The position numbers and the translations under genes are program-made. From Flavobacteriales bacterium (GTDB lineage Bacteria > Bacteroidota > Bacteroidia > Flavobacteriales > UA16): a stretch of 5,745 nucleotides of DNA. Shown here piece after piece: positions 1 through 5,745 of this stretch. Every line of letters starts with the position of its first letter. The stretch's first letter is position 1. The notes beneath the pieces are model-generated. The model saw only the letters and a list, made by a program, of their open reading frames with translations. It did no database searches and had not been told where the DNA came from. The stretch covers positions 1-5,745 of the forward strand of contig JABISU010000268.1 in the NCBI GenBank assembly GCA_018700255.1. Direction: 5' to 3'.

Positions 1-1732
1 GTCCAGTTGGATCTGAAATTCCAGCCATTGAAAGAGGAGTAGAACCATCACCAACGATTACACCATTGATGCTTACGTCAGGATTAACACCACCACCAGC
101 TTCACAACCACCAGCAAGTGACTCATAAGGAGTTCCTGATAACGTCAAACCAACTAACCAAACAACCTCAGCTCCAGTAGGAATATCTGTTCCTTCTAAG
201 TAGTCGCAAGATCCGTCATCAATCGTTGCAGCTTCATTGTAGTTACAAGCAATCGCAGATGTACAACCCTCAATATTTAAAGAAGTACCGTCACAGGCAT
301 ATCCAGGATCAGCATAAGAACAAGAACCGTCGTCAGAAGAAGCAAGAGCATTGAAGTTACAAGCATCTGTATCTGTACAACCAGGTCCTGAAGAAGCTAC
401 ACCTAATGCAAGAGCTAAACGAGGAGCTGTGTAATCTTGGATAACATCAATCCACATATTAGCCTCTGTAGGGCCCATATCTGGGTTTAAAGTCATTTGA
501 GTAGCCCAAATCGCAGTTCCATTAGCGGCATCGTATGCCTGAGCTGCAGCTTCATCCCACCATTGCCATGGAGAACCATCGTAAGCCTGAGTTGGAGCTC
601 CATCAACGTAGTTATTTAAAACAGGGAACATTCCGTCGGAACCGCCATTAGCAATAGCCTCTAAAGAAAGAGGATCGCTAAGACCTGCTGACTGGAACAC
701 TTCGTTATTATTCGGAGCTGGGTATCCGTTAATTTCAGCATGAACGTCATAAGCACCACTTACTGAGATAATTTGGTTTCCAGTAGTAGGAACGATAAGT
801 ACTCCTGTTGTGTAAGGAGCAAATGGATCGTGAGGACATTGGAATGAAACCATAGGAACATCTCCTTGGTCTAACCAATTAAGATCTCCCAAAGCACCTC
901 CCATATTCATAGAAAAACTTACGTCAGAAGAATAATCAGGGTAGTGACCAATACAAAGTTGCAAGTAAGTTGGAACACCCTCAGCGTCTACACCTGTAGG
1001 GAGATATCCATCAAGCTTTGCTTCTGGATCGCCGTGTACTGCATCAATTACCATTGGAACTTGATCTGTCGCTGGATCACCATCGTGATCATACCAGAAC
1101 TTAGAAATAGGAACTCCCATATCATCCAAGATAATATCGTAGTAATCAGATATTGTAGCAGCTGCATACGATATGTATCCACCAGTACCTTCTCCGAAGT
1201 AAGCAATTTTCGTAGGGTCAATTCCGAAAGTGTTTCCTTGAACATCAGCGTCCATACGGAAGTAACGCACAGCTGTACGAGCATCCTGAACACCACGGTA
1301 AGCAGCACCGATTAACTGAGTACTACGCTCAGTTTGAGTCGCCGCAAGCGGGTTCCAACCTAAACGGTAATCAATAGAAGCAACAACGTATCCCATACGA
1401 GCAAATCGAGAACAAATCTCAACTGCAGCGTTATCATCTCTGTTTCCTGTAGCTCCTCCGTTAACATACTGAGGAAGAAAATTACCTGTGTGTAGGTAAA
1501 TGATCAGAGGACGGTCTGTTTCAACGTCACCAGTTGGCGTGTATACATCCATATTTTGAGGTAAAGCCATCGGAGGCAATCCCTGTAGAGTTGTAATCAC
1601 AGTCACATTAGCTGCGTATGTTACATCAGATGTTACCGTTACATCAGTAAATATTTCGTCAACATAACGAACCTGTGCGGTAATTGTGCTCACGAAGAGC
1701 ATAGCTAAAATTAATGAATAAAAATTTCTCAT
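1..1732 (-). CDS. Exported alpha/beta-hydrolase-like protein with Cys-rich ACNYN/DDGSC repeats (C-terminus cut off by window)
   Basis: The frame is open from an ATG at 1732 to the window edge, 577 codons with no stop. Residues 1-20 look like a signal peptide: Arg2, a hydrophobic core SLILAMLFVSTI, then TAQ. Residues about 55-340 resemble an esterase/lipase-type alpha/beta hydrolase: MDVYTP at 61-66, a strand then HTGNF (81-85) at the oxyanion-hole position, GYVVASIDYRLG around 114-125, GVQDARTAVRYFR around 147-159, and GEGTGG (180-185) at the nucleophile elbow. The usual serine of G-x-S-x-G is Gly182, so classical catalysis is doubtful. A DHDGDPATD segment (215-223) looks like a calcium loop, and CPHDPFAPY (299-307) resembles the segment carrying the catalytic acid. 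Two Cys-rich repeats follow at 451-473 and 489-511. A type IX secretion sorting domain is expected downstream but is not visible. Arg codons are mostly CGT (10 of 13 by hand count), suggesting strong expression. It lies 125 bases downstream of the receptor gene. Substrate unknown. Confidence 0.88.
   Translation of the reverse strand, partial: MRNFYSLILAMLFVSTITAQVRYVDEIFTDVTVTSDVTYAANVTVITTLQGLPPMALPQNMDVYTPTGDVETDRPLIIYLHTGNFLPQYVNGGATGNRDDNAAVEICSRFARMGYVVASIDYRLGWNPLAATQTERSTQLIGAAYRGVQDARTAVRYFRMDADVQGNTFGIDPTKIAYFGEGTGGYISYAAATISDYYDIILDDMGVPISKFWYDHDGDPATDQVPMVIDAVHGDPEAKLDGYLPTGVDAEGVPTYLQLCIGHYPDYSSDVSFSMNMGGALGDLNWLDQGDVPMVSFQCPHDPFAPYTTGVLIVPTTGNQIISVSGAYDVHAEINGYPAPNNNEVFQSAGLSDPLSLEAIANGGSDGMFPVLNNYVDGAPTQAYDGSPWQWWDEAAAQAYDAANGTAIWATQMTLNPDMGPTEANMWIDVIQDYTAPRLALALGVASSGPGCTDTDACNFNALASSDDGSCSYADPGYACDGTSLNIEGCTSAIACNYNEAATIDDGSCDYLEGTDIPTGAEVVWLVGLTLSGTPYESLAGGCEAGGGVNPDVSINGVIVGDGSTPLSMAGISDPTG
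200..268 (-). repeat. Cys-rich protein repeat, copy 2 (GC-T...ACNYN...DDGSC-Y)
   Basis: This encodes residues 489-511 of the hydrolase-like protein, with the same pattern as copy 1: G-C-T-x4-A-C-N-Y-N-x2-A-x2-D-D-G-S-C-x-Y. A 15-residue linker containing the extra Cys480 (YACDG) separates the copies. After this copy the pattern stops. The sequence changes to a segment with VVWLVGLTLSG and a Gly-rich CEAGGGVNPDV stretch, so the repeat block within the window has just two units. Confidence 0.8.
314..382 (-). repeat. Cys-rich protein repeat, copy 1 (GC-T...ACNFN...DDGSC-Y)
   Basis: This encodes residues 451-473 of the hydrolase-like protein, pattern G-C-T-x4-A-C-N-F-N-x2-A-x2-D-D-G-S-C-x-Y. It shares the Cys spacing, the N-[FY]-N core and the DDGSC motif with copy 2, at a period of 38 residues (114 bases). 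Such modules are common near the C-terminus of exported Bacteroidota proteins, and their Asp/Asn/Cys make-up suggests a small disulfide or calcium-stabilised stalk between the catalytic-type domain and the sorting domain. The functional reading is inference. Confidence 0.8.
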
Positions 1733-1778
1733 AGAATTATATATTTTATATAAAGATTGTTTACGATTTATAAAAAGA

Positions 1779-1789
1779 ATTGTGACAAT
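1779..1789. promoter_or_regulatory. Short palindrome ATTGT-G-ACAAT upstream of the hydrolase-like gene (possible operator)
   Basis: Two perfect 5-base arms flank one central base, 46 bases upstream of the hydrolase start codon. Size and position would suit a small dimeric regulator, but no regulator gene is nearby and an 11-base palindrome can occur by chance in AT-rich DNA. No clear Bacteroidota-type promoter (TTG at -33, TAnnTTTG at -7) is recognisable in the 1733-1857 gap. Confidence 0.15.
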
Positions 1790-1817
1790 GTACGATAAAT
1801 TGCGTTGATTTTATGTT

Positions 1818-1845
1818 AAAAAGCACTTTTTTATCGATAAAAAGT
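1818..1845 (-). terminator. AT-rich hairpin with T-run downstream of the receptor gene (weak terminator candidate)
   Basis: Read on the minus strand, a stem ACTTTTT / AAAAA(A)GT closes over an ATCGAT loop at 1845-1825, starting 12 bases after the receptor stop codon, and is followed by GC and five T residues. The 16-base core TTTTTATCGATAAAAA is a perfect palindrome. The shape suits an intrinsic terminator, but the stem has only one G-C pair plus a bulged A, so it would be weak. If it functions, it separates the receptor transcript from the hydrolase-like gene, or allows partial read-through. Confidence 0.3.
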
Positions 1846-1857
1846 TTTATAATCGAG

Positions 1858-4764
1858 TTATTTTTGGACAAAATCATAGAGAATACTCACATATGCGAGT
1901 CTACCTACTGAAGGCCCCCCGTATGTTTCAATATGCATATTAGAAAGTAGATTAGACCCTCCCAACTTAAATGTGGTATTCAAGTCATCTACATATAAAT
2001 TAATTTGAGCATCCACTAGGTCATACTGAGGAATCCCTCCTGTAAATTGTGGAGATCCTTCAAAGACAAATTGCTGAATCCAACGGTAATTCACACCGAA
2101 CCCCCATTTGTTGTTATCCCAAGCGTCAAGCCCACGTGAAGTGATTCCAAGATTAAACTTATGCTCTGGTGTATTAAAAGCGGGGATGATGGGATCATCC
2201 ACATTTGTTTTAACCAATTTATTCCAACTGTAGTTTCCCGTAAGCGAAAACTTCTCGTTTAAATAATATTGAAGACCGATTGAAGCGCCTTGTGTTTTAA
2301 CTTCATTAATCGAATTTGCTGCATAACGATAAACATCAATGCCTTGCACCGGCGCAAATTGAGAAGTATCAGTAAATGCAATATCAAGACCTATGTTATA
2401 TCCAATGAAATCTGTGTATGTGCTGAAGTAACATCCAGCATCTACATACAGCTTCTCTCCAATTGTAGTTCTATAGCCCGCTTCAACAGTCTTCACTTGC
2501 TCAGGCCTGATTGGAGCGATATCGAAATACTCCAAATAACTCCTATCCATACCTATAGAACCTAAGGGCGGGGGTGCATTTCTGTAATCAATAAAGCTCT
2601 GTATAGAAACTAAATCTTGCACTCCATTTAAATTACCGACCAATGTTGCAGGCCCTACATCTAAGAAAAGGTATTGATCTGCAAGAGTGGGATTCCGGAG
2701 TGCTGAACTAAATGAAAGCCTTGCAAAATCCTTCGCATTGGGAGACCAAACCAATGAAATTGCGGGCGACACCATAAAAGGGAAATTCTCATTTTTATCA
2801 ATTCTCACAGTACCTGTGACAATCATTTCATCTTCAAAAAAACGCTTTTTGATGCCCATATATGCTCCAACCTCAGAATTGGTAATCACAACGCCAGATG
2901 TATCGCTGAAAATAGTTCCTTCACTTATAGGTGTGTATTGTCTGAAATTTCCTCCTACAATAATTTCTTCAAGAAACCACGGCTCAAATATATATTCTCC
3001 ATGAACATGTAACAAAGAAGATAAATCGTGAAATCGAGTTCCACCCTCACCTTCGTTGTTCTTGCTCGTAATTAATTGGTTAAACAACGTGTTAAAATCT
3101 TCTGAACCCGGGACCAGATGGCCTACGGGATCAATTGCAACTGCAGCTAAATTTGCATATCCTTCGTTTGTCCACTGCTCTACTTGACTATGCCAATACG
3201 TGAGATTATCATGATTTTCAATAAACCACTGATCTTCTGCTCCTTCAGGAATACCAGCAATTGGTAATAAATATAGAAATGTACCATCTACTGAAAAGAC
3301 ACTATCAAAACCCAGAAACTCTAAACCGGGATAGGTGTCTGAAATATATGGTGCGATCGAATCTACCCAGTATTCTTCATATACTCTCGCCCAATTGTTG
3401 TGGTTCCTTGTGGAATCCTGCAGCTTTAGCGCAGTAGCGTAAGGATCATATGAATCTCCAGCATCTTCATTCGTCCTGTATGCTCTTATAAACCACTTGT
3501 TTTTCTTTCTTAACTCTACGCGATGTTGGTAGAATTCGATGTTTTTTAAACTGAATCTATTGTCACCTTGGTAAACTGTAGTACCTCTACCCATATTAAA
3601 TCCATAAACCAACTCTGGACTCTCGTATGTTTTGTCAGGTTGCAAGCGCCAATGCCCGCTTAAACTCACCTTCAAATTGTCTGTATTGTAATCTACCAGA
3701 TCTTTCTCTTTATATCCAGTCCGGTAAATGGTTCCTAAGCCCCTATATGCATTTCCAGGAGGGCTAGAGTAATCAAATCGAGGCTGGTATTCGTCTCCAT
3801 AAATATTTACTGCATCGAATCGACCGGGGTTTAAAGCTGAAACAGAGGACCCATCAACAGGATCATAATTAACTGCCTCCCAATCGTAAGCTGAGAATTT
3901 AAAGAAGTTCACTTTGTATGCAAATACCGCATCCCCATCTTCATTATCTAGAATTTGAGCCCATCTAAAGGCCGTTTCGAATAATGGTCGCTCTCCCTTT
4001 TTTGTAGTTTCTCCAAGTTTTGTCGAGACGCTGAGGCCTGAGAAAACAAAAGGATCTTTGGTTTCCATATTGATTACGCCGTTAAAAGCACCAGGGCCAA
4101 AGAATGCAGAACTGGCTCCGGCAATTATTTCTACTGACTTTACATCTAAGTCTGGAGCGCCAAGGAAGTTTCCGAGGGAGAAGTTTAGTCCGGGACTTTG
4201 ATTGTCTACCCCATCGATAAGTTGGAGTGATCGAACTGGTGATGTGGAGTTAAATCCACGAGTGTTGATGATCTTGAATCCAAGTGATGCAGATGTAAGA
4301 TCTACGCCCTTAAGGTTCCCTAGCCCCTCGTAGAAACTTCCAGAAGGAGCTTCCTTAATCGCTATTAAGTCCATAGTTTCTACAGTAAGTGGAGCTTGCT
4401 TCTGTTTTTCCGAAATTCTTTCTCCAACGACCTCGGCTGCTTCGATAAGTATTTGATCGGGTGATAATTTTATGACAATTTTATCACGATCAGAGCTTAC
4501 AGTAACGGTCTCCGCTCCGTAGCCTATAAATGATACTTGAAGAACAACGGGTAGGCTAGCAACTTCGAGTCGAAATAAACCGTCGAAATCAGTAGTTACA
4601 CCTTGACCAGTCTCTGTAACGACAACACTAGCTGAAAACATTGGCTCGCCATTAGAATTGTCAATGACGTTTCCGCGAATTGTAGTTTGGGCTAAGGAGT
4701 TGAAGCTAAAACAAAAAAATAGTAAACTAAAAGTTGTATAGGTGAAGCAATTCCGCATTTTCAT
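1858..4764 (-). CDS. TonB-dependent outer-membrane receptor with N-terminal carboxypeptidase-regulatory-like domain
   Basis: A 968-residue outer-membrane active transporter driven by TonB-ExbBD; substrate not identifiable. Residues 1-26 are a signal peptide (hydrophobic core FSLLFFCFSFNSLA, then QTT). Residues about 27-105 match a CarboxypepD-regulatory-like beta-sandwich (TIRGNVIDNSNGEPMFSASV, DFDGLFRLEV, VSFIGYGAETV). A TonB-box-like stretch EAAEVVGER lies at 108-116. The plug domain (about 120-236) carries the usual signatures: NTRGF (167-171), LIDGVDNQ (182-189), SVEIIAGASSAFFGPGAFNGVIN (210-232) and METK. The remainder is a 22-strand-type barrel with many aromatic-rich strands and long extracellular loops, ending YVSILYDFVQK. 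The length suits Bacteroidota receptors of this class. No SusD-like partner is adjacent on either side, which argues against a classical glycan-uptake pair. ATG at 4764 is used; ATG at 4758 is an alternative that leaves the signal peptide intact. The leader is A/T-rich without a Shine-Dalgarno site. Arg codons are mixed, unlike the next gene. Confidence 0.95.
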   Translation of the reverse strand: MKMRNCFTYTTFSLLFFCFSFNSLAQTTIRGNVIDNSNGEPMFSASVVVTETGQGVTTDFDGLFRLEVASLPVVLQVSFIGYGAETVTVSSDRDKIVIKLSPDQILIEAAEVVGERISEKQKQAPLTVETMDLIAIKEAPSGSFYEGLGNLKGVDLTSASLGFKIINTRGFNSTSPVRSLQLIDGVDNQSPGLNFSLGNFLGAPDLDVKSVEIIAGASSAFFGPGAFNGVINMETKDPFVFSGLSVSTKLGETTKKGERPLFETAFRWAQILDNEDGDAVFAYKVNFFKFSAYDWEAVNYDPVDGSSVSALNPGRFDAVNIYGDEYQPRFDYSSPPGNAYRGLGTIYRTGYKEKDLVDYNTDNLKVSLSGHWRLQPDKTYESPELVYGFNMGRGTTVYQGDNRFSLKNIEFYQHRVELRKKNKWFIRAYRTNEDAGDSYDPYATALKLQDSTRNHNNWARVYEEYWVDSIAPYISDTYPGLEFLGFDSVFSVDGTFLYLLPIAGIPEGAEDQWFIENHDNLTYWHSQVEQWTNEGYANLAAVAIDPVGHLVPGSEDFNTLFNQLITSKNNEGEGGTRFHDLSSLLHVHGEYIFEPWFLEEIIVGGNFRQYTPISEGTIFSDTSGVVITNSEVGAYMGIKKRFFEDEMIVTGTVRIDKNENFPFMVSPAISLVWSPNAKDFARLSFSSALRNPTLADQYLFLDVGPATLVGNLNGVQDLVSIQSFIDYRNAPPPLGSIGMDRSYLEYFDIAPIRPEQVKTVEAGYRTTIGEKLYVDAGCYFSTYTDFIGYNIGLDIAFTDTSQFAPVQGIDVYRYAANSINEVKTQGASIGLQYYLNEKFSLTGNYSWNKLVKTNVDDPIIPAFNTPEHKFNLGITSRGLDAWDNNKWGFGVNYRWIQQFVFEGSPQFTGGIPQYDLVDAQINLYVDDLNTTFKLGGSNLLSNMHIETYGGPSVGRLAYVSILYDFVQK

Positions 4765-4786
4765 ATATTTCGAATCAGCAAGATGG

Positions 4787-4794
4787 GAAATATA
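4787..4794 (-). promoter_or_regulatory. Possible Bacteroidota -7 element (TATATTTC) before the receptor gene
   Basis: On the minus strand TATATTTC matches the Bacteroidota -7 consensus TAnnTTTG at all fixed positions except the last. It sits 22 bases before the receptor start codon, in the 48-base gap after the S4 gene. No convincing TTG element is seen at the -33 distance, so the receptor may equally be transcribed from upstream. Confidence 0.2.
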
Positions 4795-4812
4795 TAAGTG
4801 ATTTAACGAATT

Positions 4813-5034
4813 CTAATCAGTAATTATGCAGACTTTGTGTTCATTGTTGAAAACAACTACATCTCCGCCACGAAGTTTTCTGCGCTTGCGAGACTCTGGT
4901 TCTCCGTTAACCATAACGAGTCCTTCTGTAACAAACATCTTAGCCTCGCCGCCCGACATAGCAAGTCCTGCAGCTTTCAAAAGCTGAGAAAGGTCGATGT
5001 ATTCTGTTAGCAAAGTGAAATCTTGAGATTGCAT
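4813..5034 (-). CDS. Small S4-domain RNA-binding protein (YbcJ-like)
   Basis: A 73-residue cytoplasmic protein that is essentially one S4 RNA-binding fold. The signature is IDLSQLLKAAGLAMSGGEAK, then VTEGLVMVNGEPESRKRRKL, then RGGDVVVF near the end. This is the helix-helix-strand layout in which the G-x-V-x-V-N-G turn and the basic R-K-R-R-K stretch contact RNA. The stand-alone length, without a catalytic domain, matches the YbcJ family, whose exact role is poorly defined; a link to ribosome or structured-RNA binding is inferred from the fold. The ATG at 5034 is preferred over a GTG directly before it at 5037, which would add one residue. The start lies 8 bases after the stop of the dehydrogenase gene, so the two are probably one operon. 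No unusual composition was seen. Confidence 0.9.
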   Translation of the reverse strand: MQSQDFTLLTEYIDLSQLLKAAGLAMSGGEAKMFVTEGLVMVNGEPESRKRRKLRGGDVVVFNNEHKVCIITD

Positions 5035-5042
5035 CACAAGGA

Positions 5043-5745
5043 TTAAAGACAGGAATAACGTAACGGATCCGTTTCGTGCATGTAAGAGTATACCTCTTCT
5101 ACGACATCCACTACAGATGGTTTAGAGAAATAATCACCATCAGAAGTATATGCTGGAAGGTGAGGTTTCGCTGTTAGAGTTCGAGGGGCGCTGTCTAAGA
5201 ACTTCCATGCTCCTTGTTTATTAAGAACCTGATCTAGCAGGAATGCGGAAGCTCCGCCAGGAACATCTTCATCAACGATTAGTAGGCGGTTCGTACGTGA
5301 AACTGAATTCGCTGTTAATGAGTCTATATCGAAAGGAAGAAGTGTTTGCGCATCCACCAGTTCCACTTCAATCCCTAGATCTAAGAGACGAGAAGCTGCG
5401 TCAGTGCAAATATTAAAGGTTGAACCATAGCTAAGGATAGTTATATCAGTTCCAGTGCGGGTAATTTCAGGTTTACCTAGTGGAACTGTGTACTCACCGC
5501 AATTAGAAGGCATAAATTCTTTTTTACGATATCCATTGAGACATTCTATAACTAGGGCAGGCTCTTCAGCTCTGAGCAGGGTATTGTACATACCGGCAGC
5601 TTGCACCATATTACGTGGAACGCAAACGTGCATTCCTCGTAAACTTGAAATTATCGCGCCCATTGGAGATCCGCTATGCCAAATACCCTCTAATCGATGA
5701 CCTCTTGTTCGAACAATAAGAGGAGCTTTTTGGCCTCCTGCTGTA
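5043..5745 (-). CDS. 2-oxoacid dehydrogenase E1, beta-type C-terminal part (partial, probably the fused alpha/beta E1)
   Basis: The frame is open to the window edge; 233 residues and a TAA stop at 5043-5045 are present and the N-terminus is missing. It corresponds to the end of the transketolase-like pyrimidine-binding domain followed by the transketolase C-terminal domain. Seen: [11 protein letters not shown], then [12 protein letters not shown] at the position of the family's G-x-x-HS-Q-S motif (the His of the WHS triplet at 5676-5678 is the likely catalytic His), then [48 protein letters not shown] and [15 protein letters not shown]. The ending ([19 protein letters not shown], then a MHETDP tail) is typical, from memory, of the Bacteroidota enzymes in which E1 alpha and beta are one polypeptide. 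Role: ThDP-dependent oxidative decarboxylation of a 2-oxoacid, passing the acyl group to the E2 lipoyl domain in the cytoplasm. Pyruvate versus branched-chain specificity cannot be decided here. An ATG at 5663 is internal, not the true start. Confidence 0.9.
   Translation of the reverse strand, partial: TAGGQKAPLIVRTRGHRLEGIWHSGSPMGAIISSLRGMHVCVPRNMVQAAGMYNTLLRAEEPALVIECLNGYRKKEFMPSNCGEYTVPLGKPEITRTGTDITILSYGSTFNICTDAASRLLDLGIEVELVDAQTLLPFDIDSLTANSVSRTNRLLIVDEDVPGGASAFLLDQVLNKQGAWKFLDSAPRTLTAKPHLPAYTSDGDYFSKPSVVDVVEEVYSYMHETDPLRYSCL

Noticed and set aside
1048..1308. Minus-strand 86-codon open frame
   Set aside because: It is in another frame on the same strand, wholly inside the hydrolase-like gene, with no motif; a shadow frame.
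944..1315. Plus-strand 123-codon open frame
   Set aside because: It lies antisense within the hydrolase-like gene, whose frame shows a signal peptide, fold motifs and repeats. The plus-strand translation is Ile/Ser/Thr/Cys-rich without recognisable motifs.
1745..1754. Palindrome TTTATATAAA just upstream of the hydrolase-like start codon
   Set aside because: A ten-base A/T-only palindrome in an A/T-rich leader is expected by chance and has no supporting context.
2290..3004. Two plus-strand open frames (2290-2565 and 2687-3004)
   Set aside because: Both lie antisense to the barrel region of the TonB-dependent receptor, which is continuous and well supported.
5661..5663. ATG as the start of the dehydrogenase gene
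   Set aside because: The open frame continues upstream to the window end with conserved E1 sequence, including the likely catalytic His, so this Met is internal.
5455..5700. Plus-strand 81-codon open frame
   Set aside because: It is antisense to the dehydrogenase E1 gene, whose family motifs are clear on the minus strand.
1..5745. Novel defence, mobile or RNA-based system
   Set aside because: No transposase, integrase, nuclease, reverse transcriptase, CRISPR-type repeat or structured non-coding region was seen. All four genes belong to known broad families.

Overview
The window is AT-rich bacterial DNA. It reads as a Bacteroidota chromosome, most likely Flavobacteriales (Crocinitomicaceae/Cryomorphaceae-like). 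The grounds are a TonB-dependent receptor with an N-terminal carboxypeptidase-regulatory-like domain, a secreted protein carrying the Cys-rich ACNYN...DDGSC repeats common in these groups, a fused-type 2-oxoacid dehydrogenase E1 C-terminus, and A/T-rich leaders without Shine-Dalgarno sites. The taxonomic placement is inference from protein style, not a database match.

All four genes lie on the minus strand, so transcription runs from high to low coordinates. The order is: the C-terminal 233 residues of a 2-oxoacid dehydrogenase E1 beta-type region (5745 to 5043, cut by the window end); a 73-residue YbcJ-like S4 RNA-binding protein starting 8 bases later (5034-4813); a 968-residue TonB-dependent outer-membrane receptor (4764-1858); and, after a 125-base gap, a large exported alpha/beta-hydrolase-like protein (1732 to 1, C-terminus cut off). 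The last gene has 577 complete codons with no stop in the window.

The E1 and S4 genes are tightly spaced and probably co-transcribed housekeeping genes. The receptor and the secreted hydrolase-like protein form a cell-envelope pair: one outer-membrane importer without an adjacent SusD-type lipoprotein, and one exported protein that probably ends in a type IX secretion sorting domain beyond the window. A shared substrate for these two is only a hypothesis.

No RNA gene, CRISPR array, transposon or plasmid feature was seen. There is no gene-free stretch over 300 bases; the two gaps longer than 10 bases (1733-1857 and 4765-4812) hold small palindromes and a weak promoter-like element. The most notable observation is that the hydrolase-like protein appears to lack the nucleophilic serine at its nucleophile elbow (G-E-G-T-G-G instead of G-x-S-x-G-G). 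The window does not show an obviously new multi-gene system.
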